Source: Saprospiraceae bacterium (lineage in GTDB: Bacteria; Bacteroidota; Bacteroidia; Chitinophagales; Saprospiraceae). From it: a DNA stretch of 64,000 nt. Positions 16,916 to 26,469 of the stretch are shown here, piece by piece. The translations under genes were made by a program, and so were the position numbers. The stretch covers positions 24,949 through 88,948 of the forward strand of contig JAGFJA010000027.1 in assembly GCA_024103005.1 (NCBI GenBank). Reading direction: 5' to 3'. The notes under the pieces are model-generated. The model was given only the letters and a program-made list of their open reading frames with translations. It did not search any database and was not told the origin of the DNA. Every line of letters starts with the position of its first letter. Positions within the stretch are counted from its first letter, which is position 1.

Positions 16916-16930
16916 TTGAACAGATCTGGG

Positions 16931-17593
16931 TCAGCCCTGGAGCTTTTCACCATAAGCAAGGTCACCTGCATCTCCCAGTCCGGGAACGATGTATGACTTA
17001 GCGGTCAGTTCTTCGTCAATGGCTCCTACCCAGATATGAATGGTAGGGTAGAGTCGTCTTATCTGCTCCAGGGCATATTCTGATGCAATGATTGAGATGA
17101 GGTGCAATTCTTTGGGGGTGCCATAATTTTCAATCATCTTCAAAGCCGAATCCAGTGATGATCCGGTTGCAAGCATTGGGTCAGTAAAAATGACAATTTT
17201 TTCATTCAGATCGGGACAGGTGATATAGTCCATCTTGATGTCGAAGCTTCCGTCGGGTTTTTCTTTACGATAGGCGGCGATAAATCCCGTTTCTGCCTGA
17301 TCCATCAGTTTTAAAAGTCCGTATTGCAGTGGGATGCCCGCTCTGAGGATTGAAAGTATTACTATGGAATCATCGATGGTTTCAATAATGGTCGAACCAA
17401 GTGAGGTTTGTACTTCTTCAGCTGAAAAGTTTAATGACTTTGAAATTTCATATCCTGCCAGAAAACCAAATTTTTCAAGGTTGTTCCTGAATTTGGCACG
17501 GTCTCTTTGGATAGAAATATGTCTTAATTCATAAATAATCTGATTGAAGTATGAATTTTTTTCTGAAAGATTGTTGACCATTTTTGAACTCAT
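16931..17593 (-). CDS. upp: Uracil phosphoribosyltransferase
   Basis: This is the pyrimidine-salvage enzyme that makes UMP from uracil and PRPP. The PRPP-binding loop IVIFTDPMLATGSSLDSAL and the uracil-binding C-terminal VPGLGDAGDLAYG are both intact, and SILRAGIPLQYGLL is the conserved core segment. I chose the ATG at 17593 (220 residues), which gives a family-like N-terminus; the frame is open further upstream to a TTG at 17617 that would overlap the marC-like stop. It follows the MarC-family gene closely and probably shares its transcript with cmk. Confidence 0.94.
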   Translation of the reverse strand: MSSKMVNNLSEKNSYFNQIIYELRHISIQRDRAKFRNNLEKFGFLAGYEISKSLNFSAEEVQTSLGSTIIETIDDSIVILSILRAGIPLQYGLLKLMDQAETGFIAAYRKEKPDGSFDIKMDYITCPDLNEKIVIFTDPMLATGSSLDSALKMIENYGTPKELHLISIIASEYALEQIRRLYPTIHIWVGAIDEELTAKSYIVPGLGDAGDLAYGEKLQG

Positions 17594-17613
17594 AATATCC
17601 GTTGAAAAGGTTA

Positions 17614-18237
17614 TCAATGTTTATTTATAAGGCTCATGGCTCCACTTACAATATATTCACAGGCAATTGCCATGACAATAAAGCCCATGATTCTTGTGAC
17701 TGCCTTCATACCCGCCTCGCCCAGTAATCTTGCTATATATGGTGCACTCATCAGCATAATGTAAATAATCAGACCAAGGATTAGCATGACGCCGATGATA
17801 ATTCCACGATCATGCCAACTATCGTGCATAGCATAAAGACTGATGAGCAAGGATATGGATCCAGGACCTGATAATAGCGGCATGGCCAGAGGGCTGAAAC
17901 TGATGTCTTCTTTTTGTCGGGCTTCTTCCTTCACTTTTTCATTGATGGCTTCTGCCCGGATTACTTTTCCGTTGAGCAGGCTGTAACCGCTGTTCAGGAT
18001 AACGAGTCCTCCTGCAAGCCTCAGTGCAGGAACAGAAATGCCAAAGAAGCTGAGAATAAATGACCCACCCAGAAAAAATACCAGGCAGATCATCGTGAAA
18101 TACAAGCTGGTGTGCAGTGCCGTTCTGCTTCTTTCTTTTTTGGTATAATTGTCAGTCATTGAGGTATATACCGGTAGTGCACCGATGGGGTTGACGACAG
18201 AGAAAAGTGAGGCCAAAACGGCGATAAACAGGTTCAT
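17614..18237 (-). CDS. MarC-family integral membrane protein
   Basis: The 207-residue protein has six hydrophobic segments and the MarC family hallmarks: the N-terminal SVVNPIGALPVYTSMT, the repeated pattern SGPGSISLLISL in the second half, and GGFIL-type segments. MarC proteins are six-helix inner-membrane proteins whose function is unknown; the early link to multiple antibiotic resistance has been withdrawn. The gene starts one base after the cmk stop and ends just before upp, so the three probably form one leftward operon. No functional link among them is known. Confidence 0.9.
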   Translation of the reverse strand: MNLFIAVLASLFSVVNPIGALPVYTSMTDNYTKKERSRTALHTSLYFTMICLVFFLGGSFILSFFGISVPALRLAGGLVILNSGYSLLNGKVIRAEAINEKVKEEARQKEDISFSPLAMPLLSGPGSISLLISLYAMHDSWHDRGIIIGVMLILGLIIYIMLMSAPYIARLLGEAGMKAVTRIMGFIVMAIACEYIVSGAMSLINKH

Positions 18238-18238
18238 C

Positions 18239-18916
18239 TTAGTTATTTATTACTTTGAAAGCCAGGTCAAGTGCTTTATTCAACAATTCATCCGGGCTGA
18301 GCATTGAATTATCTATCAATATTGCGTCAGATGCCTGTTGGAGCGGACTGTCCTCTCTTGTTGAGTCAATCAGGTCCCTTTCAATAAAGTTAGTCTTGAC
18401 AGTTTCAAATGTAGCAAATATTTCTTTTTCCTCCAATTCTTTTTTTCGGCGTGCTACGCGGATATCCATATCGCAGACCAGAAATAATTTGAGTTCGGCA
18501 TCTTTAAGGACGACGGTGCCAATGTCTCTGCCGTCCATGACACAGCCTTTGCGGACGGCCTGTTGTTTCTGGATCCTGACCAGCTGGGTGCGGATGTTTG
18601 AAATGGTAGAATATTGGCTCACCATATTATTGACTTCCATAGTCCTGAGCTCCTTTTCAAGGTGGACGCCATTGAGGTAAAGTTGGTCGATAAAGCCTTC
18701 CTGTTTGAAGTGCATATCCATCTCAGACAGGATTCTGTCAATGTTGGGCGTATCTTCCGGATATATTCCTTCTTTTAGTAATAAATAAGTTATGGCGCGA
18801 TACATAGCACCTGAATCAATATAGATATACTTGAGCTTCTTTGCCAGAGCTTTAGCGAGCGTGCTTTTTCCGCATCCCGAATATCCGTCTATTGCAATAT
18901 TGATTTTTTTGTGCAA
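18239..18916 (-). CDS. cmk: Cytidylate kinase, TTG start
   Basis: This kinase phosphorylates CMP and dCMP to the diphosphates. The P-loop DGYSGCGKSTLAKAL (residues about 11-25), the segment YIDSGAMYRAITY, the CMP-binding GRDIGTVVL and the RDLIDSTREDSPL lid near the C-terminus are all present. The 225-residue length fits. The N-terminus HKKINIAIDGYSG begins right after a TTG at 18916 and a stop codon lies two codons further upstream, so a TTG (or ATT) start is required. A terminator of the neighbouring DUF2795 gene lies just upstream, so transcription of cmk-marC-upp starts in or near that gap. Confidence 0.94.
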   Translation of the reverse strand: MHKKINIAIDGYSGCGKSTLAKALAKKLKYIYIDSGAMYRAITYLLLKEGIYPEDTPNIDRILSEMDMHFKQEGFIDQLYLNGVHLEKELRTMEVNNMVSQYSTISNIRTQLVRIQKQQAVRKGCVMDGRDIGTVVLKDAELKLFLVCDMDIRVARRKKELEEKEIFATFETVKTNFIERDLIDSTREDSPLQQASDAILIDNSMLSPDELLNKALDLAFKVINN

Positions 18917-18923
18917 AATTTAA

Positions 18924-18960
18924 AGTTAAAAAAATAAGCCGATGGTCGATCGGCTTATTT
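18924..18960 (-). terminator. Rho-independent terminator of the queA-DUF2795 unit
   Basis: A 12-base-pair perfect stem (18932-18943 with 18949-18960) closes a 5-base loop. On the minus strand it is followed by seven T residues. It lies 8 bases after the DUF2795 stop. Confidence 0.85.
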
Positions 18961-18967
18961 AGCTTAA

Positions 18968-19189
18968 TTAATATTCATCTTCGTTAAACAGAAAATCATC
19001 TCTTCGCGGGTAATCAGGCCATACATCTTCAATACCTTCAAACATCTCGCCTTCTTCTTCCATCTCCTGTAAATTTTCTATGACTTCCAAAGGCGCACCT
19101 GAACGAATAGCAAAGTCTATCAACTCGTCACGTGTAGCCGGCCATGGGGCATCTTCAAGATGGTGTGCTAATTCTAGTGTCCAATACAT
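18968..19189 (-). CDS. DUF2795-family small acidic protein
   Basis: The 73-residue protein has the pattern typical of Bacteroidota DUF2795 proteins: MYWTLELAHHLEDAPWPATRDELIDFAIRSG split as a helical start, the conserved APWPATRDELIDFA, GAPLEVIENLQ, and an acidic tail ending DDFLFNEDEY. The WPATRDELIDYA-type motif makes the assignment strong even though it is short. The biochemical role is unknown. It lies 38 bases after queA on the same strand and ahead of a strong terminator, so it is likely co-transcribed with queA. Confidence 0.88.
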   Translation of the reverse strand: MYWTLELAHHLEDAPWPATRDELIDFAIRSGAPLEVIENLQEMEEEGEMFEGIEDVWPDYPRRDDFLFNEDEY

Positions 19190-19227
19190 ATTAAAGGTTT
19201 TACAAGTTGAGGTTAAATATAGTTTTT

Positions 19228-20292
19228 TTAAATTATTAACATTGCATCACCATAGGAATAAAAATTATATTCATTCTTGATGGCTTCCTGATAAGCTTCC
19301 ATAATCAATTCATATCCACCGAATGCACAGATCATGATAATCAGACTTGACTTGGGAAGGTGGAAGTTGGTCAGCATGGAATCTGCAATACTGAAGGGAT
19401 AGGGCGGGAAGATGAATTTATTGGTCCATCCTTCAGCTGCTTTTAACATTCCTTCTGCCGATACTGCCGATTCAATTGAACGCATTGAGGTTGTTCCTAT
19501 TGCGCATACCCGGTGTTTATCCAATTTCGCTTTGTTGACCTTCTCTGCAGCAATCTCCGAAATTTTGAAATATTCAGCCTCCATCTTATGCTTGCTTAGG
19601 TCTTCCACATCTATACTCCTGAATGTTCCAAGACCTATATGGAGCGTCAATTCGGCAAAATCAACCCCTTTTATTTCGAGTCTTTTTAACAAATCCTTGC
19701 TAAAGTGAAGGCCTGCCGTAGGTGCGGCAACCGCTCCGACAGACTTGGCATATACGGTTTGATAGCGTTCTTTGTCCACTTCATTAGCTGTCCGGGTGAT
19801 GTATTTGGGAAGAGGTGTGTTACCAAGCTGATCCAGGATTTTCATAAAATCATTGGCATCACCATCGTAAAAAAAACGGATGGTTCGACCTCTGGAAGTT
19901 GTGTTATCTACCACTTCTGCTACCAATACTTCGTTTCCTTTTGCATCATTGAAGTAAAGTTTGTTGCCAACACGAATCTTACGGGCCGGATCGACCAGCA
20001 CATCCCATAGTTTCATTTCAGCATTTAATTCCCGAAGCAGGAAAACTTCTATCGTGGCTCCGGTCTTCTCCTTCTTGCCGTACAAACGAGCGGGAAATAC
20101 CTTGGTGTCATTTCTGATCATGATATCCCCGGAGTCAAAATAATCAAGGATATCTTTGAAAACCTTATGTTCAATCTTTCCGCTATCTTTATGAACGACC
20201 ATCAACCTGGCCAGCTCTCTCTGTTCGGAAGGAAATTGAGCAATTCTGTTTTTAGGTAAGTCAAAATTGAAGTTTGATAGTTTATATCTCAT
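19228..20292 (-). CDS. queA: tRNA preQ1(34) S-adenosylmethionine ribosyltransferase-isomerase
   Basis: QueA transfers and isomerises the ribosyl part of SAM onto preQ1 at tRNA position 34, making epoxyqueuosine. The protein starts with [19 protein letters not shown], contains [37 protein letters not shown] and [10 protein letters not shown], and ends with the conserved [17 protein letters not shown] followed by [14 protein letters not shown]. All are QueA signatures and the 354-residue length is normal. A -7 element TATTTTTG is visible at 20325-20332 on this strand. No other queuosine gene is nearby. Confidence 0.96.
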   Translation of the reverse strand: MRYKLSNFNFDLPKNRIAQFPSEQRELARLMVVHKDSGKIEHKVFKDILDYFDSGDIMIRNDTKVFPARLYGKKEKTGATIEVFLLRELNAEMKLWDVLVDPARKIRVGNKLYFNDAKGNEVLVAEVVDNTTSRGRTIRFFYDGDANDFMKILDQLGNTPLPKYITRTANEVDKERYQTVYAKSVGAVAAPTAGLHFSKDLLKRLEIKGVDFAELTLHIGLGTFRSIDVEDLSKHKMEAEYFKISEIAAEKVNKAKLDKHRVCAIGTTSMRSIESAVSAEGMLKAAEGWTNKFIFPPYPFSIADSMLTNFHLPKSSLIIMICAFGGYELIMEAYQEAIKNEYNFYSYGDAMLII

Positions 20293-20454
20293 AATTAATA
20301 ATTTCTATCTGTCTAATTTGAGCGCAAAAATAAATTTTTTAAATAATTACTTTGTTTTATTTTTTAATTCGCTCTCAAGGCACTTGTTTTGTTAACTAAT
20401 AAATTATATTCAAGGTCAATAACATAAATAAAGTTCAAACTGTTTGGACTTTTT

Positions 20455-20462
20455 TACATTTG
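20455..20462 (+). promoter_or_regulatory. Bacteroidota-type -7 element for the TonB receptor gene
   Basis: TACATTTG matches TAnnTTTG and lies 31 bases before the ATG at 20494. No TTG is visible at the usual upstream spacing. Confidence 0.4.
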
Positions 20463-20493
20463 TGTTCATTTTTTATTTTTACTACTTCGGTTG

Positions 20494-22386
20494 ATGATTC
20501 GTTTCTTGGTTTTTTTTGCAATTTTTGGTTTTCCTATAGCGTCAATAGGTCAGATAAAAGAAAATAATTTGCAGGAAGTGGTGATTACCTCTTCTTTTAA
20601 CAAAGCATCTTCCGACGGGGCCTTCGTAATACAGTATAAACCTGATTCCAATTACATCCTGACAGATAAGACTTCCGCAGAAGTTCTGCAAGAAGATGGA
20701 ATTTATCTAAAAGCATATAACAGCGGTGGTCTTGTAACTGCCGGCAACAGGGGTTTCGGGGCTAGTCAGACCCGTGTATTCTGGAATGGATTTATGGTCA
20801 ATAGTCCTCTCAACGGAACGATGGACCTTAACTTACTGGGTATCCATCCGGCATCGTCGCTCATTATATTCAATAAGTCAAATAGTCCGGTCGAAGGAAA
20901 TATTTCCGGACCTGGTGGAAGTATATGGATTTATGATCAAATTCCTCAAGGTAATGAATCATTGCGATTTGCCCTTGCCGCAGGTTCATTTTCTACCTTT
21001 AAAGGCAGTGGAAGCTACACTTTCAGATCTGACATCTTTAGGAATCACTCGAGAGTTAGTGTATTGGCTTCAGAAAATGATTATAAATACAGACCGGTGA
21101 TCGGATTTAATTTGCCTAAACAGAAACTGGCCAATGCGGATGTCAAACAGATTAGCCTGAATAATTCTACTCAGGTGGTTTTGCCCCGATTGAAACTGGA
21201 TATAAGGCTCAACTATAATCGCGCTCAGCGGGGAATTCCTCCGCCAATCACGGCAAGTGATCCAATATCTTTTCAACTGGATGAATCCTTTAAAGCAGGT
21301 ATTTCCGGTCAGCATTATTTCAACGGCCACTCCGGGATTTCATTTAATGCGGGATACCTTTTTGATATCCTCCATTATTTTCCGATCCGGGAAGTTAAGT
21401 CGTCGTTAAATTATTATGTCACTTCAATCCCGGTATCGCTCCGTTGGGAATACCGAAAATGGAATCATGCCCTGAATTTTCACCTTAACCAGACAGCTTA
21501 CCATGTAAACAGCTCTGAGATTGTGACCCCGGATGAACACCTCACTGTGGGAACTCTTGAGTTGAAACGGGATGATGATAAAGTATTTGATTACGGAATG
21601 AATGTGCAGCAGATGCTTAGAAACGGAGAATGGATTAAACCTTCTTACAGGATTTACGTAGGCTCGCGTCCCGGAAAAAATTTGAACGTAACACTTGCCT
21701 ATGCGGTTACAAAGCAACTCGCAACCCTTAATGACAGATATTGGCCAATTTCCGGCAATCCTGACCTCTTGACAGAGACCGACCGTTCAATTGAACTGGT
21801 ATTGAGGTATAAAAATACTTTTATAAATGGGCTTGCAACCCGGTCAAAAATTGCCCTTTTTCACAATCAGGTTGACGATTGGATTGCATGGATTCAAGTC
21901 GCAGGCGACTTTTGGCGACCATTTAATGTGCAGAAAGTGAAATCATTGGGGCTTGATCTGAACAGTAAGTGGGATTATAAAATAAATGAAAAGGCTGCCA
22001 TGGGTATAAATTATAATCTGAATCTTTCCAATCCTGTTGTAACCCGGAGATACCAGGGAGGTATAGCTCAAGTGGGTAAGAGGTTGATTTACGTACCTTT
22101 GTGTCAACAATCTGTTGCTGCTCAACTGACCTATGGCAGGTTTTCTTTAAGACCGTCATTGAGGTATGCATCTTCGAGATATACGACCGCTGACAACTCC
22201 ATTGATTATGCGCTGGATCCTTATGTTCTGGTAGATTGTGAGTTAAATTATACGCTTAAAATCAGGAAAGCAAGAATTAATACCATGTTTAAAGTTGAAA
22301 ATATATTTGATTATGCTTACGAAATGATTGCCTATCGGCCTATGCCGGGGAGATATTTTGAACTGGGGTTTGGTGTGGGGTTGTAG
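20494..22386 (+). CDS. TonB-dependent receptor (outer-membrane transporter)
   Basis: This is a 630-residue outer-membrane receptor for TonB-energised uptake. A signal peptide covers about residues 1-20, ending ASIGQ. The plug domain follows (about 30-150) with LQEVVITSSFN resembling a TonB box region, the segment YLKAYNSGGLVTAGNRGFG and SQTRVFWNGFMVNSP. The rest is beta-strand-rich barrel, ending in an aromatic strand RYFELGFGVGL. The absence of an N-terminal carboxypeptidase-like domain and the short length suggest a BtuB-like vitamin or metal receptor rather than a SusC-type glycan importer. No cobalamin riboswitch is visible in the 200 upstream bases. The substrate is unknown. Confidence 0.88.
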   Translation: MIRFLVFFAIFGFPIASIGQIKENNLQEVVITSSFNKASSDGAFVIQYKPDSNYILTDKTSAEVLQEDGIYLKAYNSGGLVTAGNRGFGASQTRVFWNGFMVNSPLNGTMDLNLLGIHPASSLIIFNKSNSPVEGNISGPGGSIWIYDQIPQGNESLRFALAAGSFSTFKGSGSYTFRSDIFRNHSRVSVLASENDYKYRPVIGFNLPKQKLANADVKQISLNNSTQVVLPRLKLDIRLNYNRAQRGIPPPITASDPISFQLDESFKAGISGQHYFNGHSGISFNAGYLFDILHYFPIREVKSSLNYYVTSIPVSLRWEYRKWNHALNFHLNQTAYHVNSSEIVTPDEHLTVGTLELKRDDDKVFDYGMNVQQMLRNGEWIKPSYRIYVGSRPGKNLNVTLAYAVTKQLATLNDRYWPISGNPDLLTETDRSIELVLRYKNTFINGLATRSKIALFHNQVDDWIAWIQVAGDFWRPFNVQKVKSLGLDLNSKWDYKINEKAAMGINYNLNLSNPVVTRRYQGGIAQVGKRLIYVPLCQQSVAAQLTYGRFSLRPSLRYASSRYTTADNSIDYALDPYVLVDCELNYTLKIRKARINTMFKVENIFDYAYEMIAYRPMPGRYFELGFGVGL

Positions 22387-22841
22387 CATAGTATTTTACT
22401 TAAGATTCTGCGTAACGATTTAATGAAGGAATTTGTTTGGAAAGAGCTTGTAACGCGTCGTTTGGTGGCTTCGCAGTTAGATGGGTTTACGCCTGTTTGA
22501 TTCCCGGACTTTATTATTACTAAAGCGCCTGAGGTTGGGACTTTAGGGTTAATCCAAAGGGAATTACAGTCTGAATATTGTCAGAAATTTCATATATAAA
22601 CATAAACTATTTATAATTAACGTTTTAAGCATTTATATATAATGAATTTATACGCTGTGTTATTCTGATTATCTTATTGTTGCTGGCTCCGAAACTTTAA
22701 ATAATGAGTAAAATCGGTGCGTCATTGCATTCATTTCCTATAAATTATTTCCCGGCATTTGTATTTGATTTTCATCCGGGTCGATTTTGAATAAACTATT
22801 TTCTTTTCGCCTTGTTCCCGAAGCGTATAAATGATGATTTT
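22387..22841. other. 455-base gene-free stretch
   Basis: I find no recognisable gene, RNA or repeat. A 25-codon frame from 22422 has no recognisable product and is probably chance. The promoter of bshC should lie in the right half. Confidence 0.5.
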
Positions 22842-24431
22842 ATGAATTGTCTGAAAGTGCCTTTCAACCAAATAATTCAATTCAGTGCCTTTGATCACCT
22901 GTATGCTGACAAGCCGGAGTTGTTTAGCGAACTTATTCCTCACTTTCCACGGATAGAAGCCATACGGAATGTGATAGAAGAAAGGATAGCAGCAGGTTTT
23001 AACAGGGAGAGAATTTATGAGCTGTTTAAAGAACAGTATGAAAAACTTGGGCTTACCGGAAGGAATTCTCTGATAGAATCTTTGAAAGAAAGAAATACGT
23101 ATGCCATAGTGACGGCTCATCAGCCCTTGTTGTTTGGTGGTCCCTTATATTTTCTGACTAAAATTGTTTCTGTCATTAAGCTGGCTGAACAGGCAAAATC
23201 CGCCTTTCCGGAATATAATTTTTTGCCTGTGTATTATATTGGCGGTGAGGATCATGACCTTGAAGAATGTAATCATACTACGGTTTTTGGAAAAAAAATA
23301 ATCTGGGAGACCGTTCAATCCGGACCGGTAGGCAGGATGACGACGGATGATATGCAAGATGTCGTCAGTCAATTGTGTGAGATTTTGGGAAATGGTGCCA
23401 ATGCTGAAGAATTGAAACGAATTATCAGAGAGGCGTATCAGCCGGGACGAACAGTTAATGAAGCAGTAATTTATTTTGTGAATCATCTCTTTGCCGATTT
23501 GCCTCTACTCATACTTGATGCAGACCAAAAATCAGCGAAAAGAGGTTTTATAGATGTGATAAAAAAGGAAATTTTCGATAGTGTCGCTCAGCGCTTAGTG
23601 TTAAAGCAACAGGAGAAAATGGACGGAATCGGACTGAAACCTCAAGCGTTTGTGCGTCCCATCAACTTTTTTTATTTTTCACAGGAAGGCAGGAACAGGA
23701 TTGAAAGAAAGACGGAAGAATTTGAGGTAGTAAATACCGGCATACGGTTCAATATGAGACAGATGGAAGACGAAATAGAGTGTTATCCAGAGAGGTTTAG
23801 CCCCAATGTCATCATGAGACCATTGTATCAGGATTATCTGTTGCCCACAGTTGCCTACGTGGGTGGAGGTGGAGAATTGGCTTATTGGTCAGACAGGAAA
23901 TTGCTATTCGAATATTTTGGCATTCCGATGCCCGTCCTTGTGCGTCGCGACAGTTTTATGATAGCAGATCAGTCATCCCTTAAAAAGCTGGACAAGATTA
24001 AAATCAGAATAGAAGACTTATTAAAGGAAGAAAATGTCCTAAAGTCTGAATTTCTGGCTAGACAAGCGGAGGTTCCCCTTTCCTTCGGTGAAGAATCAAA
24101 AGCGCTGGCGCAGTTAATTGAGCAAATTCAGGCAAAAGTAAGCCAAATAGACCCTTCCCTTCATGGTTATGTCGGCTCGGAGACAAGTTCATTTTTTAAA
24201 TCGCTTAATCATATCGAAACCAGGGTCAGAAAATCTTTGACCGGAAAACATGAGGTTGAATTGCAGCAATTGCATAGCCTTTATGAAAAATTCTTTCCCG
24301 GTAACAGTCTTCAGGAACGTCAGGAAAGTTTCCTGAGTTTTTGCGTCATGTATGGACGGGAGTTTATAGCAAAGTTAAAAGAATGTGCTGATCCTCTTGA
24401 CTTTATGTTTAAGATAGTCTTGCCTGAATAG
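22842..24431 (+). CDS. bshC: Putative bacillithiol synthase, cysteine-adding enzyme BshC
   Basis: BshC is thought to join cysteine to glucosaminyl-malate in the last step of bacillithiol synthesis. Features typical of the family are the start VPFNQIIQFSAFDHLY, the segment VTAHQPLLFGGPLYFLTK with its HQ motif, YYIGGEDHDLEE, GRMTTDD, and VAYVGGGGELAYW in the second half. A coiled-coil region spans about 375-430. I chose the ATG at 22842 (529 residues) because it places the conserved VPFNQ segment at the N-terminus; the frame also runs upstream to a TTG at 22812. No bshA or bshB is in the window. It converges on accD with 3 bases between stops. Confidence 0.93.
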   Translation: MNCLKVPFNQIIQFSAFDHLYADKPELFSELIPHFPRIEAIRNVIEERIAAGFNRERIYELFKEQYEKLGLTGRNSLIESLKERNTYAIVTAHQPLLFGGPLYFLTKIVSVIKLAEQAKSAFPEYNFLPVYYIGGEDHDLEECNHTTVFGKKIIWETVQSGPVGRMTTDDMQDVVSQLCEILGNGANAEELKRIIREAYQPGRTVNEAVIYFVNHLFADLPLLILDADQKSAKRGFIDVIKKEIFDSVAQRLVLKQQEKMDGIGLKPQAFVRPINFFYFSQEGRNRIERKTEEFEVVNTGIRFNMRQMEDEIECYPERFSPNVIMRPLYQDYLLPTVAYVGGGGELAYWSDRKLLFEYFGIPMPVLVRRDSFMIADQSSLKKLDKIKIRIEDLLKEENVLKSEFLARQAEVPLSFGEESKALAQLIEQIQAKVSQIDPSLHGYVGSETSSFFKSLNHIETRVRKSLTGKHEVELQQLHSLYEKFFPGNSLQERQESFLSFCVMYGREFIAKLKECADPLDFMFKIVLPE

Positions 24432-24434
24432 CAT

Positions 24435-25286
24435 TTATTTTACTCCAAGCATACTAAACATATTTTCCAGGGTGTTTTTAAGGTCTTTTCGATTGACGAT
24501 GGCGTCGAGAAATCCATTTTCAAGTGTAGATTCAGAGGTCTGAAAACCAGCAGGCAGGTCGCGCTTAATGGTTTCCCGGATGACACGAGGTCCTGCAAAG
24601 CCTATCAAAGCCTTAGGTTCGGCGATATTGAGATCACCCAGCATGGCAAAAGAAGCGGTTACACCGCCGGTTGTCGGGTCGGTCATCAGGGAGATATAAG
24701 GTAATCCGGCATCTGACAGCAGGGTAAGCATAGCAGATGTCTTGGCCAGTTGCATGAGTGAAAAAGCGGATTCCATCATACGGGCACCGCCACTTTTTGA
24801 AATGATGAGTAGGGCAGTTCTGTGCTTGATACAGTACTCTATTGCTAAGGCAATTTTTTCGCCAACTACAGAACCCATAGAGCCTCCGATAAATGCAAAG
24901 TCCATGCATGCAATGGTCAGAGGTATGTTAAATTCACCTATATGTCCGGTAGCTACCGCTAAGGCATCGACCAGTTTGGTTTTTTTCTGAGCTTCATCCA
25001 GCCTGTCCTTATATGGTTTTAAATCGACAAAATTCAGAAAGTCTTCAGAAACAATATTGGTAAATAACTCAGTATATCCAGGATTGAGGATGATTGAGAA
25101 ATATTCTTTAGAGCCGATCCTGGCATGGTAATCACATTTAGGGCACTTGTAAAAGTTTTCCCTGAATTCCTTCATGGTACTTGCTTCCTTACATTCTTTA
25201 CACTTATACCATAAGCCGTCAGGAGTTTCTTTTTTATTCTTGGTGGTGGTCTGAATACCTTCTTTTAATCTCTTAAACCAGCTCAT
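24435..25286 (-). CDS. accD: Acetyl-CoA carboxylase carboxyltransferase, beta subunit
   Basis: AccD is the half of the carboxyltransferase that moves the carboxyl group from biotin to acetyl-CoA, starting fatty-acid synthesis. The N-terminal zinc ribbon (CKECKE and CPKCDYH, residues about 28-54) and the crotonase-like core (SKSGGARMMESAFSLMQLAKT, TDPTTGGVTASFAMLGD, IGFAGPRVIRETI) are intact. The 283-residue length is normal. The alpha subunit gene is not in the window. A -7 element TATTTTTG is visible upstream at 25370-25377 on this strand. Confidence 0.96.
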   Translation of the reverse strand: MSWFKRLKEGIQTTTKNKKETPDGLWYKCKECKEASTMKEFRENFYKCPKCDYHARIGSKEYFSIILNPGYTELFTNIVSEDFLNFVDLKPYKDRLDEAQKKTKLVDALAVATGHIGEFNIPLTIACMDFAFIGGSMGSVVGEKIALAIEYCIKHRTALLIISKSGGARMMESAFSLMQLAKTSAMLTLLSDAGLPYISLMTDPTTGGVTASFAMLGDLNIAEPKALIGFAGPRVIRETIKRDLPAGFQTSESTLENGFLDAIVNRKDLKNTLENMFSMLGVK

Positions 25287-25643
25287 ATCTTTTTAATCCT
25301 ATACTGAAATTTGGTTTGGTACCATTGCCCGGAATACGTACTTTTTAAAAATACATTCCTATTGCGGCACAAAAATACTAATTTTTATCAATGAGGTAAC
25401 TATCTATTGAAAAGGAATTATACCGGGCTACGGTTTGACATATAATTGTAACCTTAATATTAAAATAATTTCAATTCAGTTAATATATTATAGTTTATAA
25501 AAATTATATATTTATAAATATAAGATAAATAGCGAATTAATAAAAAGTTTGAGTTTGGAATAAAATAGTTATTTCGGAATTGTAAAGTTTTATCTTTGTA
25601 AAATAATGATCATCAGACATATCGTTTAAGTTATTTTTAAAAT
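25287..25643. other. 357-base divergent promoter region between accD and dapB
   Basis: The stretch is very AT-rich and gene-free. A -7 element for accD (minus strand TATTTTTG, 25370-25377) and one for dapB (TATCTTTG, 25591-25598) point outward. No riboswitch-like structure is recognisable. Confidence 0.55.
25591..25598 (+). promoter_or_regulatory. Bacteroidota-type -7 element for dapB
   Basis: TATCTTTG matches the consensus exactly and lies 45 bases before the ATG. A TTG at the usual distance is not evident. Confidence 0.45.
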
Positions 25644-26366
25644 ATGAGGGCAGCAATAATTGGTTATGGTAAAATGGGCAGAATGATTGAGTCTATTCTG
25701 TCAGAGCGAGGACATTCAGTTTCTTTTAAAATAAATGAAGAAAATGCCTCTGAGATACATCTTGTCTTACCGGAAAATACCGATGTATGCATTGAGTTTA
25801 CCCATCCGGAGGCTGCCGTTGCCAACCTGTCTATTCTGATCAACAATGGGTTGCCTGTTGTGTGCGGAACGACGGGATGGTATGACAGGCTTGAAGAAAT
25901 CCATCACTTGGTAGAGAAGAAGAATACTTCCTTAGTCACTGCTTCTAATTTCAGCATCGGAGTCAATCTGTTTTTTGAAGCGGCAAGACAGTTGGCTGCC
26001 TTGATGCATGGTTCAGGTTATGCTGTCCGAATTAATGAATCACACCATACAGAGAAGAAAGATGCTCCAAGTGGCACGGCTATTACGCTTTCTGAGGAAG
26101 TAAGATCTGTTTATTCTGAATTTGAAGGATTTCAGTTAAACGCTGAGGAATTGCCGAACAAGATACCTGTATATGCATATCGGATACCGGATGAGCCGGG
26201 TACACATGAACTGATTTTTCGCAATGAAATTGATGAAATCATGCTCCGCCATGTGGCATTCAATCGCAAAGGATTTGCCATGGGTGCCGTTATAGCCGCC
26301 GAATACATCCACAATAAAAAGGGGATATTTCATATCAGGGATATTTTAAAATCTATCGCCGGATGA
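25644..26366 (+). CDS. dapB: 4-hydroxy-tetrahydrodipicolinate reductase
   Basis: DapB reduces hydroxy-tetrahydrodipicolinate with NAD(P)H on the way to diaminopimelate and lysine. The nucleotide-binding start AAIIGYGKMGRMIE, the cofactor segment VCIEFTHPEA, VVCGTTGWYD, and the catalytic signature ESHHTEKKDAPSGTAI are present. The 240-residue length is the short form usual in Bacteroidota. The gene is monocistronic: it has its own promoter region and a convergent neighbour. The aspartate-semialdehyde dehydrogenase of the same pathway is about 30 kb away in this window. Confidence 0.96.
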   Translation: MRAAIIGYGKMGRMIESILSERGHSVSFKINEENASEIHLVLPENTDVCIEFTHPEAAVANLSILINNGLPVVCGTTGWYDRLEEIHHLVEKKNTSLVTASNFSIGVNLFFEAARQLAALMHGSGYAVRINESHHTEKKDAPSGTAITLSEEVRSVYSEFEGFQLNAEELPNKIPVYAYRIPDEPGTHELIFRNEIDEIMLRHVAFNRKGFAMGAVIAAEYIHNKKGIFHIRDILKSIAG

Positions 26367-26469
26367 TATCCTTTTTCATCTTGTATAAAATGCTGCAATA
26401 ACCCGGATGTATGGGACGCCAGAAGAACAAGGAGGAAGGTACTATTGGTATTAAATACATTTTTTTACC

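Noticed and set aside
20293..20493. Cobalamin riboswitch upstream of the TonB receptor
   Set aside because: The gap is AT-rich with no B12-box or conserved core; BtuB-like function cannot be supported from it.
22422..22499. A 25-codon frame in the gap before bshC
   Set aside because: Too short, without conserved features, promoter or neighbour support.
24320..24336. TCAGGAAAGTTTCCTGA palindrome in bshC as a terminator
   Set aside because: It has only a one-base centre and is inside a conserved coding region, so no stable hairpin loop fits.
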